NCBI RefSeq assembly: GCF_037975245.1
Contig: NC_092562.1
Location: forward strand, 28,473,554 to 28,533,553
DNA from: Apostichopus japonicus
Taxonomy: Eukaryota > Echinodermata > Holothuroidea > Aspidochirotida > Stichopodidae
DNA length: 60,000 nt
Direction of reading: 5' to 3'
The position numbers and the translations under genes were made by a program. Shown piece by piece: positions 25,401 through 37,400 of this stretch (its first letter is position 1; each line of letters opens with the position of its first letter). The notes below the pieces were generated by a model. That model had not been told where the DNA came from and ran no database searches. It saw only the letters and a list, made by a program, of their open reading frames with translations.

Positions 25401-28400
25401 TGCGTAGGAGAACGGACATTTCTTACATTGAAGATGATGCATCGACTGATGAAAGTTCGGACTCACAGAATAACTCTAGGCTAGCAAAATGCTCCGCACA
25501 AACAACTCGGTTCTTGTTAAATTTGTAGCGTTGGAACTTGAATTTGTCTGTTCCGATGTTATGTATCCACGCACGACATCTCTCTGGATCCTTTTTCGGA
25601 TCGGGGATGGCAAAAAACATTAAATCCGAAGAATTTGAAGGCTTATTAGAACAGCCGAAAGCTTGAAGCATAGGCATTTTGACTACTACTATAATCACTA
25701 GCGTTGTTTTGTGGTTTGTTTACAAATAGCACAGTGAGGATTTCACGTCACACGGTCAGGGGTCAATATGTTAATTATGCCAGTCTCGTACGTAGGATTC
25801 ATATTTTTTGCTTGTATTTCACGAGTTTTCTCGATGCTGGTATAATAAAACAAGCTGCAAATGGCAGGACACTCTTTTATTAATATTTTCTTTAGAAAAA
25901 ACATTTTTTTGGTGCCACCTGAACCAATCCTTTGAACTCATTTGTGTTTACCAAAACATCTAGATTCATCCATGATAGAGCAGTACGCTTACCTTAAACT
26001 CATCTGGATTATCAGAACACTTAGGTTCATTCATGTTAGAGCAGTAAGCTTATCTTAAACTGATCTGTGATTATCAAAGCACATATTTTCAGGATTCATG
26101 ATAGAGCTGTAAGCTTACCTTAAAATCATCTGTAATTAATTATTACACCCAGGATTCATGTTAGAGCAGTAAGCTTACCTTAAACTTATCTGTGATTGTC
26201 AAAACTCCGAAGTTCATCCATGATAGAGCAGTATGCTTGCCTTAAATTCATCTGTGATTATCAAAATACCTAGGTTCATCTATGATAGAGCAATAAGCTT
26301 ACCTTAAACTCATCTGTGATTGTATCCTCTGGGACAGAATTTTTATCCTGTAACTGATTTGGTAAATCTTTGATTTTGACTCTACAAGCAACCACATTTT
26401 TGGATTCTGCAGTTTCTGGAAGTTCCTCATAACATTCATCCAAAGACCTACCAATTGGTGACATATCAATGATCGGTAAGGGTCCTCTATCCCGGATGTT
26501 TGGATTACCCAAGTCACTCTTATCAAGTGTTGCTTTGCCAATGTCCATCACCTCACAATCCATTTCACTGCCCTTTATGCCTGGTTCATTCCCATTTTCC
26601 ACATCATCGTAACTGTCACTCTCCCTTTCTTTGTTAGATATTTCATATTCAACATAACCTCCATTTGAATAATCATCAGAGTCAGTGCAATTGCCTGTCT
26701 TTTCTAAAGCTGAGAATGATGTCTTCTTTGGTACTTCATATGCATCACCTTCTGCATCACCTGCATTAATTCCATGAGTTGTTAAAGGGATGTGACTTGC
26801 ATAAACATGAGATGGAGCTGTGTACAAACATAAATCAAAGACACACTGCGTTCTGAAGTATCATTCAATCATGATCTTGTGAAGGAACTATAGAAACTGG
26901 ATCAAAGACATGTTGCTATGAAGAATTCCAACATCAAAAACAATTTTTAAATCTGACTCGCTAGTATGCACTTATGATTGTTATAGAAGTAAAACTATTA
27001 TCTTTTAATAGTGTCAGTCATAATATCACATATATAGAAGAAACAATGTTTATCATGAACTAATGTCAGCTATAGTATCATATCTAGAAAAAAGATACTG
27101 TTTATCATGTACCATGTATAATGTCAGCCATAAGTAACACATATCTATCAGTAACACTGTTATCATGTAGGCTACTAATGTCAGCCATAATATATCACCT
27201 ATATAGATGTAAAGCTGATACATGTACTATTGTCAGCCATAGTATCACATATATAGAAGAAACACTGCTTATCATGTATTAATGTCAACCATAGTAACAC
27301 ATATCTATCAGTAAAACTGTTATCATGTAGGCTACTAATGTCAGCCATAATATATCACCTATATAGATGTAAAGCTGATACATGTACTATTGTCAGCCAT
27401 AGTATCACATATATAGAAGAAACACTGCTTATCATGTATTAATGTCAACCATAGTAACACATATCTATCAGTAAAACTGTTATCATGTAGGCTACTAATG
27501 TCAGCCATAATTTATCTCATACATAAAAGTAAAATAGATACATGTATTAATATCAGCCACAGTATCAAATATACAGAAGAAGAACTATTTATCATGTAAT
27601 GATGTCAGCCATAGTTTATCACTTATTTAGAAGTAATACTGTTATCATGTACTTAAAGAAGATAACACTCCAATTCTTTACAACTTGTACATGACTATAT
27701 ACACATGAATGTTAAGTACAAGACCATGCATGATCACATTTAAGGAAGCTTACATTTGGTCTGCACACTTCATACTGATTATTAATTTGGCAGAATGTTT
27801 GAATTCATCAAACTAAGAAACCTTCCAATTAGGGAGCAAATTAATGTTTTCAATGTGAGCTCATAACCAAGACACTTTTGTATGAAACTGACAGTGGCCA
27901 TTTTAAAATTTTCTTTTATTTACTTTAACCTCATGGCAACATGTAAGTTGACCAGTCAAACTGATGAACTCCAAATTTTGTTGGACAGCTTCAAAACAAA
28001 AAAGTTTGATCAAAATTGAGTCAAATACCCTATAAGTGGTATTACTGACATGTTTACTGACATGTTTAGTCATTTCATAAGGACTTTGTAAAAGTCCTGA
28101 GGATAATTGTTCCTCCTGAATGTAAATCTACAACATTACCTGCAGTTGCTCCGGGATCTGATTTCTTCCTCCTGAGATACCTGAACGATAAATGAAGAGA
28201 AAAGGAAAAAAGAAATTAAGATTGATATTAAACTAAGGTAAGCTTTACCCATGAATAACAAGTCAGTCCAGTGTAGCCATTCTCAATCAATCCTCATTGG
28301 CAGATACAAAATAAATCATAGCAATGAATGACTTAATTTTCCAAACAATTCTTACAGTAGAGTTATTAATCATAGGGAGAAATTATAAATACCTTTAACT

Positions 28401-31400
28401 ATTAACTATTTATAATTTTGTTCTTACGAAAGATTTGTACTTCATAGCTACAAACTTTTAATTCCTAATAACTGATTTAATACTAGCCATGTTGTAACAA
28501 CAACATAATACGTTCTTTGAAAAAACTTATAAATCAAAGTAGAAATTGGCATTGGCTTAGTGTATTTATTATGTGAAAATATTGTTAACTTGATTCAAAA
28601 GCACAAGTGATGAACATCAAAGATGTCAATGGATATCCATACTATAAAACATTGGGAACAGTCTTACCATCGAAACAATATCATGCCAATCACAATGGTA
28701 ACAAGCAACACTACAGCAAGAATCGTCAGAGTTGGGACAAGAAAAGCGGCTGAAGAAGAGTAGAAAAAGTGAAAAATGTCTAAAATACTCTAATATGTTA
28801 AGTTTTCCTGAAAAAAAATATCTATTGCTTAGGATAAGCATTATTTATGAAAGATGCAAAATTACAGTTACAAGAATATATATACAACAATATAACAAAT
28901 TCATGGCAATCAATAATATATTCCTGACAGTAGACTCTACAGGATGATCTGTTTATTTACCGTAATTTGCATCTTTGGCCTCTGTTATCAGTCCTGGATC
29001 ACTCCAGACAACACTGACATCCTAGAAAAGAAGAATCCATGGTAACAATTCAAAGGATTGTGATAATTAAAGTTATTTTAATAGCATGTGTCTTAACTTA
29101 TGTCTCTCAAGTAGAATCATTTTCTTATCAAATGAGTTCTTATTAATATCAAACTGAATAACACCTATACCCTAGGAGTAAAACCCAATACAGTCTGTTA
29201 TAAATATATTACAGTCTATATTAACATGAGAATGTACTTGTCTCAAGCTGCACATCTTGAGGAAATCAAACACTTATACAGCATTTAACAAAGCAACCAA
29301 CAAATAAACAACAGCTGCCTACGTTCTTCGTTTAGTGAGATTATGCATCCTTGTCACACCCATTCCACACCATCTCTACTCCTCTTCTTGAATTATCCTC
29401 ATTGTCTAGTCTACAGGGGCGTATCCAGGGGGGGCGCAACAGGCACGCGCCCCCCCCTATTGGCCGTCACCAAAAAAAAAAAGTTAAGCAAAAAAAAAAA
29501 AAAGTTGATGACGACCTTTATGTGAGATGTCGGTGATCGCTCACCCCCCCCCCCCTCCCGTATGCTTTATTTTTTGTTTGCCAAAAAAAGGTTCTGACGA
29601 AGTTCGGCGGCATAATAGTTTTAGAAACATAGATGGTAATTGTGTTTGTATTATCGCGTAGCACAGGGCGTGTATAAGGCCTCTGGGCTGCCTGAGGGAA
29701 GCCCATAATAGCTCCGTGCATAACACGTGAGGTTACTCTATCGAGGCAAAAATTTTCCACCCCTCCCCATAGACCCATCCCCCAGGACGGCGATCATTCA
29801 TGCCTGACGCCCCCCTAGTGGAAAATCCTGGATACGCCCCTGGTCTACATTAATCTACTCCAACTTAAGACTATTGGTACTCCTCCGCCCACTGACACAC
29901 CTTCCATTCCATTTGCTAAGGCAGCCAATTCCTGCTGAAATGCCCACTTGTTTAACTTCAAGCCAGTTCCAAGGAACAGCTTGTACTCTTGGCATGTATC
30001 AAATCTACTTTACTTCGATACACCCCACATTAATCCCTATAGCCATGCATCCAACACGGATTATTCCTTATCCATTCACCCTGAATTAAGCTCCACTCAT
30101 CCACCACAAATTAATCCCTATCCATCCACCTTGCATTAATCTCCACCTATCTAACCACAATGATCCTTTTTATCTTCCAGAAGCCTCAGAGGTCAAATTC
30201 TGCTGATATGCTCACTTGTCCAACTTTACTGCCAGTTCCAATGAACACCTGGTATTCTTGACCTTTACTCAAGGGTGCATTATAATAAATCCCATACTCC
30301 TTTCCATCTCCAATGGTGAAAGACTGTTCTTTCTCAGATTTCTGAACTTCTGCTGTGATGTAATGACCAGGATTATCATCATAATTCCCGACACCATCAA
30401 CACTTCTCTTGATCTGCTCTTGCCCTAGCTCAGATTTGATTCTTATGTAGTAACCTCTGAAATGGAAAAGGACGGCATTAAACATACCAGAGATCTAAAC
30501 AACTGAAGAATTATATTTAAATGCACTTATATCATGTACATGAGGTGATGCGTTCACATGCTAACTGCAGATACATATGGTTACATGCAGACCACTATAT
30601 GCATATACACTGGATACACAAATTACCAAGCATCTTACATCTTCACCACGACACCTATTCCAAAAGTCTATACCAGTTTGCCAAATAAATATGTGTTGAA
30701 ATTCCTTACAATGATTAAAACTTGTATCGTTTTGATCCACCATTTATGCCAAAAAGATTAGGAATAAATAACTTGAAGCCTCTCAATTGTATTGACTTCA
30801 TTCTTGCCTTTAGCACCAATAGTTTGTTAACTAAATGCTGCTTGACTAATTTTTGTAGATAAGTGGTCTGAAATGTTGTTACATTGTAACCACTGAGAAA
30901 CGTAGGCCCAGAAGTAATTGGGATGTTTGGACAAAATGAATCTGTGACATCTCAACCATGTTTGTACTGCTTAAACGTTTTGTGGCATATTTTAAATGTC
31001 ATTTCCTTTTAACATGTAAAACAGATATGTATATTCGTTGGTGTAGTGTGCTGTTTTTTGGGGTAATCTGTCTTATAATACAAAAAAAAAACCAGCTCTC
31101 TTTATAACTATCACAAAACGAATGAATTTAAATGTAACATGAATATTCACAAATTAACAGAGAAAAGAAAGCATTGTTGTTAGAGCAGTATCCAATTTCA
31201 CTATCTCTATAAACTTTGAGAAATTATCCACTAAACACTGGAGATAATCATCAATGTAAAGCATGGACACTGCCTAGATTGTGACAAATAGACAAATCAG
31301 CTCCTCACAAGCACCACAAAAGCAGTCACAGACATCAGACATGTGGTCTCCAAAAACATGTTTAATTTAAAATATATTTGACAGCTGTAAATGCTGCTCT

Positions 31401-34400
31401 GATTAGGCTTAACCTTGTAAAGAACACCTTGTGAGACGGTTATTAGAATCCTTAATATAATGCTGGACATCAAAATGGTTTACTACTACTGCTACGTTAA
31501 CTGATTGAGTGAGCTTGCAACTTCTGTTTAACCATTTATTTAACCATTCCACGATTCCATCATAGTCGGGGATGGTCACCTTGATCTGGCACAAAATGTA
31601 TGGGCAATGTAGAAGGAAGTTTCCTTGTACAACACATAAATGACTTAATTTTCCCACCTTCACATTCTTTATATTTTATCCCTATTAAGTTTACATATAG
31701 AGAGAAGAAAACTGTTAGCAAACTACTTATCAACTGCAAAAATCACGGTTGCTGTGATTACTTTCTTTGTTGAAAATCAATATTTTTAATTCCATTTCAG
31801 TTAGATTTGCCTAAATAAAACGTCCCGGTTGTGGGTAGTGAAATACTATCCAACAGCAATACATATGTGTTTGTGCACCTGTACTAGAGTACAAGACAAT
31901 GCAAACTGGGTGTAAGACTTACCTTAACATAAGGTCACAAAATGGTGGCATGTGCAAAAGAGAATGTGGACAACGGGAGAAGCCTATCTTCAGTTAGGGG
32001 AAACAATGTATACACTTCCCACTCCTCTCCCTTTTCTTCAACCTTAGACAAAGTATTTTATTCATACAACCTTGCACTTAGGGCTAAATAGAATAGGCAT
32101 GCTGCAGAATGCTCCATTTGACCTATAAAAGTTAACTTTTTTATATGTCTCTGGAGGAGACACAAATCCCCTTACATAAGAGATGACTTAAATTACCCCA
32201 GAGCAGCACCCCTCTATTATAAAGCCTGGATTTGCCTCTGGTCCTACCACAAAGGTTCAGGCAGCTATCTTATTTATTAGAGAGTCATTTTGAAGTTATT
32301 ATTTATTAACATAACCTTCCGTTTAAAGCTATATAATTATCTAAATTGTAGTCTAAGTGTGTCTCAGAATATACCATTTGACATTTAAAAGTTTATTTTC
32401 TTCTGGGAGTGGGTCCCACACCCTCTCGTTCATAGGAAACAGCTTCGGTGACCCCAGTGTAGTCCCTTCCGTCATAAAATCATTTAGCTGCCATATTTTA
32501 TTTTTACATATTTTATGTATTTTAGATGGTGAGCAAGCTCAATAACTCTTCAGTATAATGAGGGCTCCTTTTCAGTGACAGAGAACAAGCGAAACTGGAC
32601 TATATCAGCAATCCCACAATGATAAATTACTTATGACCACACAGCAGATGTTAATGAGATAATTAGTAACTTACGAGGCATACTGTTGATTGAGAGCTGG
32701 CAGAATCAACACAGCAGTACCAGTCTCTGTTCCATGTATGGTTGCAGGAATAAATGGAGGTACCAATCCTATAAATGAAAAGTAAAAGTAATGGACAAAT
32801 GGTAGAAGTTAAAAAGACTTTTATTTAAAGCTTTGAATTACTGTGGGCCATCATAATCGATTTTATGAAATGATGTCTTCTATAAAATGTTGTTGTTATT
32901 GGTTCACTGTTTGCAGAATAAGATTGTACGCTCTTTTTGTGAAATATCTGGCAAAATGTTGATGAGGGGGACTTCTATCTACACTCAAGTGTCAGACGGC
33001 TAATGCATGTCATATATTATCCACCAACATAACCTAAATCAGTGTCCTCTGATATGTATACCCTTCTTTTACATCACTACATCACAAGGAGGTACTCAAT
33101 TTGTCCATATTTTATTAATTTTGCGAGGAGAAAAATTCAAAGACACTGAAATTGAAGACAAGACAAAGAAACCCTCAGTTTGTTTACAACTGTAACAATG
33201 CTGTCCTCACCATCAGTCATATACTGATCATAGATCTCACCAACCATATGGTCATCTTGATTAGCAGTAAGAATCCATTGGTATTATTTGTTAGAGACCA
33301 CGAAGATCACCCGAGAATAATTTTGTCCTCTCTATTATACTGACCATTTCTCATTGCAGATAAACAGCTAAAATTGATATTTACAGATATGGCTAGAGAC
33401 TATAAAGATTACCTGTGAACAATTTTGTCCTCTCTGTTATACCGACAACTTCCCCTTCCCCAGCAGATGTTTGGGCATTTAGCTGTATCTCATATACAGT
33501 AGAAGGCTCCAGGTCTGTAAGTTGATACACAATGTGTGCTCCTGAGTTTGCAATTTCTACTTTTGGACCAAATTCAAGGACAACAAATTGTTGATCATAC
33601 GACTTCTGAATTGGCCGATACTGAAGCTGGAGGTCAAAATGACGTCAATATTAGCACCTGACAAACCATCACCAGATTCAAATGAACAATGTTACATCAT
33701 TCATTAATATTTGAATATTGTTTTTCTCATAGAATTTGAGCTTTTGCTCCCTTTACATATGATCCTGGACTTATGAACATTTGTAGAGAAATACAATTTG
33801 GATTTAAACAAATATATTTTTTCTAAGAAAGTACTTCAATTAAATTTCAAATGTTTAGTCAACTTTCATTTATTTGTGGGACTGATGCATTTAATTGTAG
33901 GGTATCTTTAATGCAAAACACTTTCTACAGCTCCTCGGTGAATACTAAGAGGTAAAAGCAAGTTAAAGCTTCACTACTTTGTAGAGAATTTGGTACAATA
34001 GTAACTTTAGCAAGGGATTCCAAAATGATCTAGTTTTAAAAGAAGCCACCCAACATAGACAATGAGCACACAACCCAAACAACCCCTTCCCTCTTACAAC
34101 AAGTCTGTGTTCAACCAATATGAGTACAAGCCTCTTGAAAAAGGAATAGATATGACACATGGTTGTGATTAAAGGATGTATAATTGCACTGTGTAATGTG
34201 TCATTAACTCCTGATGGATATCTTTTTAAGTATGTGAAAATCTACATGAGAAGTTAATAATACAGCCACAAATTGTGAGGATCATGCAACCTTTATCGAT
34301 AGAAATCACTAAAGCAATTATAATTCTACTGGACCCATTTTACTTCTAATGGCCAAACAGACATATAAAGCCTCTCAATTCAGATCAATTATATTTAAAA

Positions 34401-37400
34401 ATACAATCAAACTATTTGGCACTAATTCATCCAATAAAAGAATACCTTCAGAAAATTGACTGTTAATATAATATTGTTACCTGGTAATTAATAATGAATC
34501 CCCATGGATTGACTGGCTTGTCCCATTCTATTGTAATGGAAGTCTTGGTTCTATTAGTTAAAGTAACAGTTTCTGGTGGACCAGGCACTGAAAAGAGATG
34601 ATAATGCAATAATATGTCACCAATATGAAGGCTAAAAATGATACACATGATTCCTTAACATGTTGTATACAGGTATTTGTAATTGTTCATGAAATACCAT
34701 GGTAACAAGGCAGATGTTTAATACACGCACACACATATATAAGTACTATCATATATGTTTACAGCTGCCACTGTGAGTGCATACATAGCTTCTGCCTGTC
34801 TTTTGACTACCAAGAGAAACAAGAGCACCAATGATGATGTGACTCATACCATTGTTTGATAGGTGAAGAACATTTTGTGCAGATGCTGCACAAGGGGAAG
34901 AGTTTCACATATAATGCAGCCCATTAAAAACAAAATGGCTGTGATGAACCCTTGGTGACATTTGACTTCAATTTTGTTGAGTAAGAGAACATGACCCAAT
35001 ATTACCAAAGTATGCCAGAGTTTGGTGATCTGTGATTGCATTCTTCACAAAAAGCAGCATAACACCGATATGTACACAACACCCATAGATGACATTTGAC
35101 TTCAAATTCCTGAACCAAACTAATGGCTCACCATCCATTGAAGATTATTTTGTACATATTTCATCTGAATTTATGGAAGGCTCTATGAGTAGAAGCAATA
35201 TCCTAGTATGGTCAGACAGATAGATACACCCTCGCTTATCCCAGACACTCATAAAGCAAATTGGGTATAAGGGGAAAAATCTAATTAGTGTCATAACATA
35301 GTTTGAAAAGTAGTGAATATTCAGTAAAAGAAAGAATCCATAAACTAGCATAGCAATAACATTGAATTTTCTCCCATTTTTCTTCTGATTTTTAGATAAG
35401 AAGGATATCTGAACCAGTTCTTGAATCAAATCACTTCCCAGTTGGTACAAATTAAAAGAAAAATGCATACATAATCACAACATAAAATCAGTTTCACTAT
35501 TCTTTCATTGTACCATCACCACCCTTTCTCTATTCTGGCTAACACATCGCCTTATGGACTAATTACCAACAACTTTGTGGATCTTCAGAAAATAAATTAA
35601 TATTCATGACACCAATTGTACTCACCATCCTCTTCTGTTGTAACTATGATGGCATCACTAACTGGACCAATTACCAATAACTTAGTAGATCTTCAGACTA
35701 AACATGAATATTCATGACACCAATTGTACTCACCATCCTCTTCTGTTGTAACTATGATGGCATCACTAACTGGACCAATTACCAATAACTTAGTAGATCT
35801 TCAGACTATACATGAATATTCATGACACCAATTGTACTCACCATCCTCTTCTGTTGTAACTATGATGGCATCACTAACTGGACCAATTACCAATAACTTA
35901 GTAGATCTTCAAACTATAAATGAATATTCATGACACCAATTGTACTCACCATCCTCTTCTGTTGTAACTATGATGGCATCACTAGCTGGACCAATTACCA
36001 ATAACTTAGTAGATCTCCAGACAATATATGAATATTCTGACAACAATTGTACTCACCATCCTCTACTGTTGTATCTATGAAGGCATCACTAGCTGGACCA
36101 ATTACCAATAACTTAGTAGATCTTCAGACAAATAAATATTCATGACACCAATTGTACTCACCATCCTCTTCTGTTGTAACTATGAAGGCATCACTAGCTG
36201 GACCAATTACCAATAACTTAGTAGATCATCAGACAATATATGAATATTCATGACACCAATTGCACTCACCATCCTCTTCTGTTGTAACTATGATGGCAAG
36301 ACTAGCTGGACCAATTACCAATAACTTAGTAGATCTTCAGACAATAAATAAATATTCATGACACCAATGGTACTTACCATCCTCTTCTGTTTTAACTATG
36401 AAGGCATCACTAGCTGGACCAATTACCAATAACTTAGTAGATCTTCAGACAATATATGAATATTCATGACACCAATTGCACTCACCATCCTCTTCTGTTG
36501 TAACTATGATGGCAAGACTAGCTGGACCAATTACCAATAACTTAGTAGATCTTCAGACAATAAATGAATATTCATGACACCAATTGTACAAACCATCCTC
36601 TTCTGTTGTAACTATGATGGCATCACTAACTGGACCAATTACCAATAACTTAGTAGATCTTCAGACTATACATGAATATTCATGACACCAATTGTACTCA
36701 CCATCCTCTTCTGTTGTAACTATGATGGCATCACTAACTGGACCAATTACCAATAACTTAGTAGATCTTCAAACTATAAATGAATATTCATGACACCAAT
36801 TGTACTCACCATCCTCTTCTGTTGTAACTATGATGGCATCACTAGCTGGACCAATTACCAATAACTTAGTAGATCTCCAGACAATATATGAATATTCATG
36901 ACAACAATTGTACTCACCATCCTCTACTGTTGTATCTATGAAGGCATCACTAGCTGGACCAATTACCAATAACTTAGTAGATCTTCAGACAAATAAATAT
37001 TCATGACACCAATTGTACTCACCATCCTCTTCTGTTGTAACTATGAAGGCATCACTAGCTGGACCAATTACCAATAACTTAGTAGATCATCAGACAATAT
37101 ATGAATATTCATGACACCAATTGCACTCACCATCCTCTTCTGTTGTAACTATGATGGCAAGACTAGCTGGACCAATTACCAATAACTTAGTAGATCTTCA
37201 GACAATAAATAAATATTCATGACACCAATGGTACTTACCATCCTCTTCTGTTTTAACTATGAAGGTATCACTAGCTGGACCAATTACCAATAACTTAGTA
37301 GATCTTCAGACAATATATGAATATTCATGACACCAATTGTACTTACCATCCTCTTCTGTTTTAACTATGAAGGCATCACTAGCTGGACCAATTACCAATA

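Larger units (their letters stand above)
24897..25931. mobile_element. DNA element with short TIRs and TTAA-like target duplication
   Basis: It interrupts a 62-bp repeat unit, so its edges are visible. The ends AGGAATGGTTCAGGT and, reversed, AGGATTGGTTCAGGT match at 14 of 15. The flanks are TTAA at 24893-24896 and TTGA at 25932-25935. The TTAA target recalls piggyBac-type elements, but no transposase of that family is seen. Inside are a THAP-like fragment, an antisense RPYNFEP coding fragment and a 28-bp perfect hairpin. Confidence 0.85.
24620..26302 (-). repeat. Tandem copies of exon 18 3' end with 5' splice site (62-bp unit, 10 copies, split by an insertion)
   Basis: The marker ACCTTAAA (minus-strand TTTAAG/GTAAGC context) recurs at 24642, 24704, 24766, 24828, 24890, 25991, 26052, 26117, 26177 and 26239, and ends at the real donor (26301). 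Each copy holds the sequence for TDEFK plus donor plus about 40 intron bases. A 1035-bp element at 24897-25931 sits inside the 24890 unit. Confidence 0.96.

Noticed and set aside
25058-25528. One 156-codon plus-strand protein
   Set aside because: Its first two thirds translate the 28-bp hairpin and flanking non-coding DNA. Only the part from 25364 has a recognisable start.
36769-36969. 66-codon minus-strand frame across the 108-bp array
   Set aside because: It only reads through two variant repeat units whose usual TGA is TGG. It has no start or splice context, and the period being a multiple of three explains it.
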